In this document: in pieces, positions 11,715 to 20,758 of the stretch | How the letters are laid out: every line of letters starts with the position of its first letter | Numbering within the stretch: the stretch's first letter is position 1 | Assembly: GCA_902729315.2 (NCBI GenBank) | Contig: LR746269.1 | Span: 2,154,501-2,218,500 of the forward strand | From: Spirodela intermedia | Lineage: Eukaryota; Streptophyta; Magnoliopsida; Alismatales; Araceae | Length of the DNA stretch: 64,000 nucleotides | Reading direction: 5' to 3' | Position numbers and translations under genes: made by a program | The notes under the pieces: model-generated | Seen by the model: the letters and a program-made list of their open reading frames with translations, nothing else | Told to the model about the DNA's origin: nothing | Database searches by the model: none

Positions 11715-13181
11715 ATGGGTTCGGAAGGACAGCAGCTCCACATCTTCATCTTCCCCCTGATGGCTTCCGGGCACCTGCTACCTGCTGTCGACATAGCCAA
11801 ACTGTTTGCCGAGAAAGGAGTGAGGGTCTCCATTATCACCACCGCAGGCGAAGAACCGGCCATTGAGGCCTCCTTCTGCCGTTCCAGCGAAGCTGGCCGC
11901 CGGGTGAGGACCCTCCTCGTCGAATGGTCCTCTTCCGCGATTGGTCTACCCGACAGCTTGTCCTCAGTCAAGACGCTGGACATGCACATGGACTTCCTCA
12001 TGAGGACATCCGCACTCCGCCCCTCATTCGAGCGTCTCGTTAAGGACCACCACCCTGCTGCCATCGTCACCGACTCGTTCTACCCCTGGACGGCGGAGGT
12101 GGCGGAGGAGGTCGGCATCCCCAGGCTGGTCTTCGATGGGAGCAGCTTCTTCACCCTCTGCCTTAGTGACAAAATCAATCTCTCAACCGACACCCAGGAG
12201 AGCAGCGCAGATAGTGGCGATCGCATCGTCATCCCCGGGATTCCTCACCGAATAGAGCTAATCAGAAGCCAACTCTTCGATGCGAAAAAGATGAGACCAG
12301 ACTTCCCCGACGTGTTCATGAAAATGAAGGAGGCCGAGGGGAGGAGCTACGGCACAGTAGTCAACAGCTTCTACGAGCTGGAGCCCGACTACGCCGACCA
12401 CTACAGGAATGTGATTGGAAGGAAGGCCTGGCATATCGGGCCAGTGTTTCTACGCAATGAAGATGCAGCCGACAACGCGATGAGAGGCAGCAGGACTACT
12501 CTCGAGCAGACCAGATGCTTGACATGGCTGGACTCCAAGGCGGAAAGATCTGTTCTGTACGTTTGCTTCGGGAGCTTGTCTCGTTTCACGGAAACCCAGC
12601 TTCGAGAAATAGCGGGGGGATTGGAATCTTCCGGCCACCCCTTCATCTGGGTCGTGAAGAACGCCGGACAAGGGAATTCCTCCGGCCAGTGGCTGCCGGA
12701 GAGTTTTGAGGAGAGGGTGGTTGACTCCGGTACGGGCATGATCATCCGGGGATGGGCTCCGCAAGTTCTTATCCTCAACCACGTGGCCGTCGGAGGCTTT
12801 CTGACTCACTGCGGCTGGAACTCGAGCCTGGAGAGCGTCGCCGCCGGGTTGCCGGTCGTGACATGGCCGATATTCGCCGACCAGTTCTTTAACGAGAGAC
12901 TGCTGGTTGACTTGCTGAAGGTCGGCGTCGATATTGGGGTGAAGACTAACGCTCTGGGGGAATTAGAAAGGGAGACGGTGAAGGCGGAGGAGATCGCGGC
13001 GGCTGTGGGTCGCCTGATGGGAGACAGTCCGGAAGCGGAGGAGAGGAGGAGTAGGGCGAGGGAGCTGAAAGCGGCAGCGAGGTGGGCCATGGAAGAGGGA
13101 GGCTCGTCCTACAATGACCTTGCTCGCCTGATACAAGAGCTGTGGGAGAAGCAATCCGCCGCATCCCATGCGAGAACTTAG
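11715..13181 (+). CDS. UDP-glycosyltransferase, UGT73-like, complete
   Basis: Single-exon gene for a 488-residue family-1 glycosyltransferase. N-terminal acceptor domain: catalytic His20 in 'PLMASGH' and its Asp120 partner in 'VTDSFYPW'. C-terminal sugar-nucleotide domain: PSPG box at residues 347-390 (WAPQ start, HCGWNS at 365-370, Trp at box position 22, closing Asp389-Gln390), the pattern usual for UDP-glucose users. 'IPRLVFDGSSFF' and 'VVNSFYELEPDYADHY' are typical of group D (UGT73) enzymes, which glucosylate flavonoids, coumarins, terpenoids or hormones. There is no signal peptide or membrane span, so it is cytosolic. The start is the ATG in CCATGG after the GA repeat. It is colinear without gaps with the product of 16788-18254. 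The acceptor is unknown. Confidence 0.96.
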   Translation: MGSEGQQLHIFIFPLMASGHLLPAVDIAKLFAEKGVRVSIITTAGEEPAIEASFCRSSEAGRRVRTLLVEWSSSAIGLPDSLSSVKTLDMHMDFLMRTSALRPSFERLVKDHHPAAIVTDSFYPWTAEVAEEVGIPRLVFDGSSFFTLCLSDKINLSTDTQESSADSGDRIVIPGIPHRIELIRSQLFDAKKMRPDFPDVFMKMKEAEGRSYGTVVNSFYELEPDYADHYRNVIGRKAWHIGPVFLRNEDAADNAMRGSRTTLEQTRCLTWLDSKAERSVLYVCFGSLSRFTETQLREIAGGLESSGHPFIWVVKNAGQGNSSGQWLPESFEERVVDSGTGMIIRGWAPQVLILNHVAVGGFLTHCGWNSSLESVAAGLPVVTWPIFADQFFNERLLVDLLKVGVDIGVKTNALGELERETVKAEEIAAAVGRLMGDSPEAEERRSRARELKAAARWAMEEGGSSYNDLARLIQELWEKQSAASHART

Positions 13182-13192
13182 AGAAAAGCCAC

Positions 13193-13214
13193 GGCCGGAA
13201 GACTTCCTCCGGTC
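13193..13214 (+). other. 3' UTR hairpin
   Basis: GGCCGGA (13193-13199) and TCCGGTC (13208-13214) can pair with one G-U wobble around an 8-base loop, starting 11 bases after the stop codon. The same hairpin follows the stop of the other complete UGT and of the split pseudogene. Role unknown. Confidence 0.55.
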
Positions 13215-13903
13215 CTCAGCCTTTATTTAGAGTTCGAACGGCGCAGCCAGATACTTGGCAGACCAGAGCCCGGGCCTGGTCTCTTTGGTTTGTAAGGGGT
13301 ACTGATGAAGCACCGTCCAGCTCCCCATCGCTTGAAGAAAGGTGGAGCCGGTCAAGACGAAGAGCTGGAAACGTGCAACGGAAGAGGACGTGGATCTCAC
13401 CGAGAACTCAGCCATCCGCCGTTCACGTCGCCGCAGCAAACGCCTGAAACGGGCGAGTTCACCTTTTATTAAATCCGTTTTCCTTTCATTTCGCCGTTTC
13501 ACTTGCTAGCTGAGGCCTTAAATTGGCCGGGAGACCTCTTATTTGGGACATTGCATTTTGAAGTTGCGTAGCTTAGTTAACCGATCGTTTGATCTCGTCG
13601 CCCCGGCATGGGTCTGGATCTTCTTCTTCCCCCCCTTCTACCCCTTTCCTCCACCCTTGTTCTCTCGTTTTCCGCCGCCTCCTCCCCTCTTTATCCGCCA
13701 CTGATTTTGCCATTGCCACCCGATCACCACCCGTTTGTCGCCGTCTATCACCATCGCCATCCCTGCTTCCGCCGCCCTACCCTCGCCCTCCACTTCCATC
13801 CCCGCCAACCTTCAAACCGCCGCCCCCTACCACCATCGTCCGCCACCGTTTCCGCGATCATCCGCCGCCACTGTCGCGTCGTTTGCAGCCGCCGCCAGTC
13901 GCT
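13215..13903. other. UGT downstream region and pyrimidine-rich stretch
   Basis: The first part (to about 13320) resembles the 3' flank of the second complete UGT ('agccttt/atct', 'ctggtct(c/a)tttgg'). From about 13600 to 13900 the strand is strongly C/T-rich with Pro- and Ser-rich open frames in all three phases, which looks like low-complexity sequence rather than a gene. Confidence 0.5.
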
Positions 13904-14168
13904 TGGGATGGTGGAAACCTTTGAGTCCATTGAAATATGTCTATAACCTCAATTACTTAATCAAGGTAGATTATGCACCAGTAGGCATAGACGTATATTC
14001 ATAGTTCTGCAAAAAATCATCATACCCTCAATAGCCCAATGCATTGGCCACTCTCTCCTGAAAATATAATTATCTTCTACATGCATGGAAAATGTGCCCA
14101 TAACATTTTATTTCACCACTGTCGATGCATGTACATGAATTTTAGGTGAAGACTACCAGAAAAGGCCA
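13904..14168 (+). repeat. Dispersed repeat, partner at 1690-1985
   Basis: Same-orientation copy of the 1690-1985 repeat, starting 'gggatggtggaaacctttga' and containing 'taccctcaatagcccaa' and 'actaccagaaaa'. Confidence 0.75.
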
Positions 14169-15427
14169 TAGGAAGATTTGGCAGTGGGGCTAAAGAGAGA
14201 GAGAATCGGTCTTGAGAGATGTTTATCTTCTTTTGGAACTTGGAAAAGGCGTCGGGACTTAGTACGGAAAGGGCTTTTTCCAACCTGAGGAATGGCTTGG
14301 GTGGAAATCGATTAGAATGCTAGATATATGTGAGAGGTTGATTCTCATGTTCATTTATTAATGGACAAAAATCCGCTCCAAATGTTAATCTTTTTCAAGT
14401 GAATTTAGGGACTTCCCCAGGATCAATAGCCCAGCCAGACTAGCACTAGGATAAACAAAAGTGAGCTGTAACAAGCTTTTGTGGTATGAAACGGAGAATC
14501 TATCATCATGTTCCAAAACCTCTGATTCCTTATTGTTAATTATTCTCTTATAACCATGTAAAGCATGATAATGATGGTATATTTAATGCATCTATGTTAT
14601 AAACAATAGGAAAACAGGTCATATTTCCGGTGAGGCCTGAAGAAGAATAGAACCAAAGTTTGATGGAATTTAATAAAGCTATGGACTTTTTCAGATAAAG
14701 TTTAGAACATTTAGGAAACAAAATATCATGTCCATGGACTGTAAATATGCACGCACTAATCTTTACAGCCCCTTTTCTTGTTTCGTTAATAGTGAAGGAT
14801 ACTTGCTTAGATCTGAATTTGACAACTCATTGTGTCCTCATCTTCAAACATTTGTCATGATGGACAATTTTTTGAGTAAAAGGCCTTCAATTAAAATAAA
14901 CTTTAAAATTGACTAAAGCCGTTTGTGTTCATTACCTGATAAAAATAATTTCTAAACAACTTGAGGAGATGATTACAAACAACTTATACTCCATTTCTGG
15001 ACATGTCATGAGATTACACTAAAACTGGACAATGATTTTATTTCATTAAAAAATCATAGATAAAGTAACAATTAAGATATGAAGTCTTTTATTTTAGAAA
15101 AGAGTGATAGGTCATATTATTTCCATCAATCGTACTGATAGATAACTTGCAACTTGTTCCCTTTCGACAACTTTACTTCATTGTGTTTTCTGTCAAGTAA
15201 TTAATGTGGGAAAATGTGTAAAATATTTGGCATGATTGTGATCAAAATTATGTTAAATCATTTCATTCGATTGCTTGATTTATAAACTTACACATGATAA
15301 TTGCTGCAAAATGTACACAAGGTTTTATGTGGAAATGAGTGTATGAAATATTTGTACAATAAAATAGGGTGTGGTTGTTAGGACAAGAAAACTATGAAAC
15401 ATTTCTCAAGCATTAAGAATTATGACT
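14169..15427. other. AT-rich intergenic stretch
   Basis: No gene recognised. The open frame at 14728-14916 (62 codons) has no known domain. Confidence 0.4.
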
Positions 15428-15865
15428 TGCCATAGTTTCTTACTAAAGGATTAAAAGAGTGCTTGGTAAACTCATTTATGACATGATACATTTTCATATT
15501 TAAATATTAGCTTTTCAACATCTTCTATTTCAACAACGAATGAACTTTCTCCTTAAGAAATATTGTCCTTAATTTTTTTCATCTTGAATCTATCTAATTG
15601 AGTTGATAATGTAAATATGCAGATCCATGGACTTGAGATGATGTGTACCATGTGGTAGTTTCTCACTAAATAATTAAAATATTTCTTTATGATCATTTTA
15701 TTGTATTTCAGTATTAATTTTTCAACATTTCCTATTTCAACAAGGAATAAACTTTTCTCATAAAAAAGTTATCCTTTAATTTTGTCATATTGAATCTCTC
15801 TAATCGAGTTCATAATGGAAAATATGGAGATGCATGAACTAGAGATTATGTGTAGCTTGGACGTG
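15428..15865 (+). repeat. Tandem duplication, unit about 215-220 bp
   Basis: Two adjacent diverged copies. Landmarks in both: 'tagtttct(t/c)actaaa', 'cttttcaacat/tttttcaacat', 'ctatttcaacaa', 'ttgaatct(a/c)tctaat', and 'gagat(g/t)atgtgta'. The first copy begins near 15428 and the second near 15648. Non-coding. Confidence 0.75.
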
Positions 15866-16319
15866 GAAAAACATGAGAGTGCAGCCATTTGATTGACTCC
15901 TTAGTCTGGTGCAAAAAGGTAATGCCCATAATACTATTATGAGAGTCCTTGTAAACATTAAACATTTACATGAGAGTCCTTGTAATCTATATGCAATATA
16001 GTCTAAGAATTATGAATTATGATACTTTATCTCCTTGGCAGGGGTGAGTAGTGCTCAAGTGAGAGGACAATAGTTCCAATATCATGAGGGAAGAGAAAGG
16101 TAGTGCAAGAGATGGACGAAAGGTAGGTACGTTAGTAATACATGACTAAAATTGTATTTAAACCTATATCATTTTTAAAAAGAGCATAGTGGAATGAAAT
16201 CAAATGATTGAAAGGAACTATAGGAGTTAATGGATCATGTCAAAATATTGAGTTATCAATAATCAGGATTAGCCTGTGGAGGTAAAATATGAAAACAAGA
16301 AAAGATGTTTATGACGTAA
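15866..16319. other. Intergenic upstream of second UGT promoter
   Basis: AT-rich, with a small local repeat of 'gagagtccttgtaa' (near 15940 and 15973). No gene seen. Confidence 0.4.
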
Positions 16320-16760
16320 ATAAGGCCATACTATATCAATTGACTGATGGAAGGCTAGCCACATGAGTGGAAGATAGGATCTACCAGCTGCAAGAGCGAT
16401 GAATATATGTAACTTTCTCATCCTATTTATTCCATCAAGAATGTTAACGCCGAGGAGATGCGGGAGACTGACGACAGCGCTGGCGGTAGTGGCAGAAGAG
16501 CGCGGTGAAGGCGGGACCCGATCGTGGTCGATTGCTCAACGGCTCACGCAATCCAGAATAGGATTGCTCAACGGCTCTGAGGCCACAAGCGGCCTTCTAG
16601 AAGGAAATCTTTGGCTTCATTGATCTCGGAAACTCCGGACAGCTGGCTGACGCAGATAATTCTCTTACGTCAGCAGTGACGAAATGACGATGCGGCGGCA
16701 TCAAAGGTCGCGGACTTGCCAAGATTCCAGACTTCTGGCCCCTATAAGCCTCTGGTTAGA
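16320..16760 (+). promoter_or_regulatory. Conserved UGT promoter module, copy 2
   Basis: The distal part (16320-16440, with 'aactttctcatcctatttat') is repeated upstream of the UGT relic at 41639, where it occurs near 41356-41376. The proximal part (16468-16750) aligns with 11450-11687 before the first complete UGT. The TATA-like 'cccctataag' is at 16741-16750, about 40 bp before the ATG. Confidence 0.72.
16648..16689 (+). promoter_or_regulatory. as-1-like TGACG cluster
   Basis: Four motifs: TGACG (16648-16652), CGTCA within TACGTCA (16668-16672), TGACG (16677-16681) and TGACG (16685-16689). The last three have the same order and spacing as 11600-11621, although the flanking bases have diverged. 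This suggests TGA bZIP binding and stress or xenobiotic response, by analogy with known as-1 promoters. Confidence 0.65.
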
Positions 16761-16785
16761 GAGAGAGAGAGAGAGAGAGAGAGAG
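16761..16785 (+). repeat. (GA)n leader repeat
   Basis: A 25-bp GA run directly before CCATGG. The reading frame is open through it, giving an Arg-Glu tail to an upstream ATG at 16716 that is not the likely start. Confidence 0.9.
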
Positions 16786-16787
16786 CC

Positions 16788-18254
16788 ATGGGTTCGCAAG
16801 GACAGCAGCTCCACATCTTCGTCTTCCCCTTGATGGCTCCCGGGCACCTGCTACCCGCTGTGGACATAGCCAAACTATTTGCCGCGAAAGGAGTGAGGGT
16901 CTCCATTATCACCACCGCCGGCGAAGAACGGGCCATTGAGACGTCCCTCTGCCGTTCCACCGAAGCCGGTCACCGGGTGAGGACGCTCCTCGTTGAATGG
17001 TCCTCTTCCGCGGTTGGTCTACCCGACAACTTGTCCTCAGTCAAGACGCCGGACATGCACATGGACTTCCTCGTGAGCACACCCGCCCTCCGCCCCTCAT
17101 TCGAGCGACTCGTTAAGAACCACCGCCCCGCCGCCATCGTCACCGATATGTTCTTTCCCTGGACGGCGGAGGTCGCCGAGGAGGTCAGAATCCCCAGGCT
17201 GGTCTTCCATGGGACCAGCTTCTTCTACCTCTGCATCAAGGGGAAACTGAATCTAGCCGCAGCCAGCCAGGAAAGCCACACGGATAGCGGTGATCGCTTC
17301 GTCATCCCCGGGATTCCTCACCGCATAGAGCTAAGCAGAAGCCAAGTAATTGACACGAAAAGGATGAGACCAGACTTCCTCGACATGTTCATGAAAATAA
17401 TGGAGGCTGAGGGGAGGAGCTATGGCACGGTGGTTAACAGCTTCTACGAGCTGGAGCCCGACTACGCCGACCACTACAGGAATGTGATTGGAAGGAAGGC
17501 CTGGCATATCGGGCCAGTGTTTCTACGCAATGAAGATGCAGCCGACAACGCGGTCAGAGGCGGCAAGTGCGCCGTCGACCAGGCCATTTTCTCGAGGTGG
17601 CTAGACTCTAAAGCGGCGAGCTCTGTTTTGTATGTTTGCTTCGGGAGTTTGTCTCGGTTCAAGGTAACCCAGCTTCGAGAAATCGCGGCGGGATTGGAAT
17701 CTTCCGGCCACCCCTTCATTTGGGTCGTGAAGAACTCCGGACAAGGGAACTCCTCCGGCCAGTGGCTGCCGGAGGGTTTCGAGGAGAGGGTGGCTGACTC
17801 CGGTATGGGCATGATCATCCGTGGATGGGCTCCGCAAGTTCTTATCCTCAACCACGTGGCCATCGGAGGCTTTCTGACTCACTGCGGCTGGAACTCGAGC
17901 CTGGAGAGCTTCTCCGCTGGGTTGCCGGTCGTGACATGGCCGATGTTCGCCGACCAGTTCTGCAACGAGAGGATGCTGGTGGACATGTTAAAGGTCGGCG
18001 TAGAGATCGGGGTGAAGACTTGCTCTCTGGTGGAAGAAGAAAGGGACGCGGTAAAGGCGGAGGAGATCGCGTCGGCTATAGGTCGCCTGATGGGAGACAG
18101 TCCGGAAGCGGAGGAGAGGAGGAGGAGGGCGAGGGAGCTGAAAGCGGCAGCGAGGGGGGCCGTGGAAGAGGGAGGCTCGTCCTACAAGGATCTAGCTCGC
18201 CTAATACAAGAACTCTCGGGGCAGCAATCCACGGCATCTCATGTGAGAACTTAG
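16788..18254 (+). CDS. UDP-glycosyltransferase, UGT73-like, complete
   Basis: Single-exon gene for a 488-residue family-1 glycosyltransferase, gap-free paralogue of the product of 11715-13181. Catalytic His20 (PLMAPGH), Asp120 (VTDMFFPW), PSPG box at residues 347-390 with HCGWNS and closing Asp-Gln, indicating likely UDP-glucose use in the cytosol. Differences cluster in the acceptor domain ('HGTSFFYLCIKGKLNLAAAS' against 'DGSSFFTLCLSDKINLSTDT') and just after the PSPG box, so acceptor range may differ. The frame is open upstream to an ATG at 16716, but the extension is Arg-Glu repeat from the GA run and downstream of the TATA-like sequence; the CCATGG at 16788 matches the other copies. It is the nearest relative of the split pseudogene at 33.6 kb. 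Confidence 0.96.
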   Translation: MGSQGQQLHIFVFPLMAPGHLLPAVDIAKLFAAKGVRVSIITTAGEERAIETSLCRSTEAGHRVRTLLVEWSSSAVGLPDNLSSVKTPDMHMDFLVSTPALRPSFERLVKNHRPAAIVTDMFFPWTAEVAEEVRIPRLVFHGTSFFYLCIKGKLNLAAASQESHTDSGDRFVIPGIPHRIELSRSQVIDTKRMRPDFLDMFMKIMEAEGRSYGTVVNSFYELEPDYADHYRNVIGRKAWHIGPVFLRNEDAADNAVRGGKCAVDQAIFSRWLDSKAASSVLYVCFGSLSRFKVTQLREIAAGLESSGHPFIWVVKNSGQGNSSGQWLPEGFEERVADSGMGMIIRGWAPQVLILNHVAIGGFLTHCGWNSSLESFSAGLPVVTWPMFADQFCNERMLVDMLKVGVEIGVKTCSLVEEERDAVKAEEIASAIGRLMGDSPEAEERRRRARELKAAARGAVEEGGSSYKDLARLIQELSGQQSTASHVRT

Positions 18255-19570
18255 AGAAAAGCTTCGGCCGGAAGGCAACTCCGGCCCCTAGCCTTATCTA
18301 TAGTTAGAACATCGCATCCGGATATTTGACAGACCGGGTCCTGGTCCTGGTCTATTTGGGTTTAAGGGCTATATCCGTAAATTTATCAGAACGTTACAGT
18401 CTTAGAGTTCAGGAACGGCCAGGCAGAGCCTTGTCGAGCTCTGGATTGTGTCTTGCTAAATGCCGGAGCTTAAGTTACGACGATTCATAGGCCACATGCT
18501 AACGGCTAGGTATTTTTGTTTTCTGTTTGTGGCTGAATTTTAAGAGCTAATTTTTAAAAAATCCTTCTTGTTCTTGCCAACCTGCTCAGTTGACCAATTT
18601 AAGTCCCCGATGCTAACTACTGGAGGCAATATTAACTTATTTTTGTCAATGTAAGATGAAGGTAAATTTACAATGAAAATAAAGTCTAAGATAATAGTTA
18701 TGGAACAGAATACACTCCAATCTTTAGATAGTAATCACATAATTATAGAAACTTGATGCAATTGTATATAATTAAAGTACAGAACCTCTACAATTCTATC
18801 AATACTATGAAATTTTTCCACTCAAAATATACAAATGATTAATCATCATAAAGTAAAACCATGGTGCAATTTAGCATTAATATAGAGGTGTCTTATTTTG
18901 ATGGCATCATCTACTTTTGAAATAACTTATGCAAGAAGAATAAATAGTGAAGTTAAAGTTGAACATATTACTAAACTTTACAGATGAAAATGGGTAATAA
19001 TCTTTTTATAAACATCCTTAGAATCCATTGAGCTCTGCACAAAAATAGAAGAGCCTAGTCTTCACGTTCACAGTTTTGACCATTGTGTATATTATGGGAG
19101 GAGACTAAATGAGGTAAATACATTACTTTTGTGATAACATTGGTCTCATTTTTATATGCATAATATGTTTAGTACTTCAATAAATTATTTAGTAGCATTT
19201 TGTAATATACTATCTTTTCATTGAGTTAAAAATTTTATTGCAATAATATTCAATAATATTTAAATGCTCATAAAGAATTGTCTTAAAAGAGTTAAGAGAT
19301 TCTTATGCATTATAAAAAAATAAAATTTAGACAAAAAAATTACAGAATTTGTTTCTTGTCAAAACTACAAAGAATTCAATTCATTTTTGTTGACATATGA
19401 TGTGTTGAAATCAACACTTTGGGCAAATCAATGAGAAAGACAAGTAGCAATAAAAATTTAAACTAGAATTAGCACAATTTGCACTAGAATTAGCACTTTA
19501 ATAAAAGAAAAAGTACACTGTAAAGGGTTGATAACTATAAGCTAAATTAGTACCTTTGTGTAAGTTGACC
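18181..19570 (+). repeat. Segmental duplication, partner at 35367-36735
   Basis: The last codons and about 1.3 kb of 3' flank of this UGT gene are repeated after the split pseudogene. Shared landmarks include 'ggccacatgctaacgg', 'gtcaatgtaagatgaaggta', 'cttgatgcaattgtatataa' and 'ataactataagctaaatt'. The DNA is AT-rich and non-coding past the stop. This defines the right-hand extent of one duplication unit. Confidence 0.88.
18266..18286 (+). other. 3' UTR hairpin
   Basis: GGCCGGA (18266-18272) pairs perfectly with TCCGGCC (18280-18286) around a 7-base loop, 11 bases after the stop codon. Conserved at 13193-13214 and 35451-35472. Confidence 0.55.
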
Positions 19571-19599
19571 TCTTATTTTTCATACATTCACAAATAAAA

Positions 19600-20610
19600 G
19601 AAGAGAAATCAGTGGTAGCAAGACTTAGCTTTGAAGTTGATGCTGTCACTTGGTTTGATGGGGTTGACAAGCACACCCCTTTCAAAGATTGACAAGACCT
19701 ACGATATCAAGTTCTCAACTACTTTACATCATCTTGCAAAGGCACCTTACAAGAACAACTCTTCGACATCTTGCAAATGGAAACTATTATGGACTGCTAA
19801 CAAAATTTTGAATTCATGTTGGGAGCTATAGATGACCTCTCCCACAAAATACTATAAGAAATATTTGTCCAAGGTCTCAAACCCAACATCCATACTGAAT
19901 CCATCGACTCAGCCTAAAGGTTTATAAGCTATTATGGACATTGCTCAGCATGTCAAAGATTGTAATAGCAACTTCCAACTACACCCACATCATGTGATAG
20001 CTCTCACAACCTCTTCTTCATCTTTCACTAGCCAAAATAAGCCCTTATGTGTTAACCAAAGGACCTAGAATACAGGAACCCTTGACACACCCAATTCTAT
20101 ATGACCAGGGCTTCCCCCAAGATGATGTCTTAATCTTACTTTTGTTGGATTATAAGTCTGTCAAGTTAAAGGGTTGTGTTATTCCTGCAATGAGAAATAT
20201 CTATTCGGCCATATCTGCTGCAAAAAGCTCCAAATTATGATCATTGCCAACAAAAATCCTTTTGTACTACGTAAAGAGGCGACCCCTCTAATGATGAAAT
20301 CAAATGTGTTGAACTTTTTCTCAATTCAGTGCTTGGTTTAACCACTCCAGGGACTAAAAAGCTGCAAGACAAAATCAATGATCGCCTTATAAAAATTCTC
20401 ATTGATTCATGAGCTACACATGACTTTATATCCTCTGATCTTACTGACAATTTATGGGTCCCACCTCAACAACTCAATAAGGAATTATTATGGGTACTAA
20501 AGTTTCCATCATAAGGAAAGGAGTATGTTAAGACATTTCTCTAAAATTTTAAAGTATTATTTTTGTGATAGATTCCTCCCTATTTCTTAAACAATGTGAA
20601 TTGTATCCTC
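19600..20610 (+). mobile_element. Ty3-gypsy retrotransposon remnant (gag-protease)
   Basis: Decayed plus-strand remnant. Near 19860-19940 the frames spell a 'FVQGLKPNIHTE'-like gag segment followed by a 'PKGL'-like stretch. Near 20395-20445 'KILIDS*ATHDFIS' is the aspartic protease motif (LIDSGATHNFI in active elements) with a stop in place of the Gly codon. A 'FLKQCELYPQCVVFDS'-like piece follows. Reverse transcriptase and integrase are missing; the remnant ends where the copia 5' LTR begins. Confidence 0.72.
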
Positions 20611-20623
20611 AATGTGTAGTGTT

Positions 20624-20758
20624 TGATAGTGTCATCAGACTCACGGCCCATTAGGGCCCATTATCTCTATCTCCTCTTCTATAGATACGCATGTAGTCCT
20701 CTACTCTCGATGATATATTATAAGGTTTTCTCTTTCATTGTCAACACGGTATTAGAGC
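20624..20758 (+). repeat. 5' LTR of copia element A and primer-binding site
   Basis: Starts TGATAGT and ends TCAACA (20746), followed by CGGTATTAGAGC (20747-20758), a two-base variant of the TGGTATCAGAGC site complementary to initiator tRNA-Met used by copia elements. The LTR is only about 123 bp. The same start recurs at 26862 after a polypurine tract. Confidence 0.75.

Noticed and set aside
12401-12809. Minus-strand frames of about 120 codons inside the UGT genes (also at 17474 and 33598)
   Set aside because: Shadows of the conserved GC-rich UGT coding sequence; they recur at each paralogue for that reason.
13589-14004. Pro- and Ser-rich frames after the first complete UGT
   Set aside because: All three phases are open because the strand is C/T-rich; no conserved domain or splice structure.
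16716-16787. Upstream in-frame ATG that would add 24 residues to the second complete UGT
   Set aside because: The extension is an Arg-Glu run encoded by the GA microsatellite, starts upstream of the TATA-like box and is absent from all other copies.
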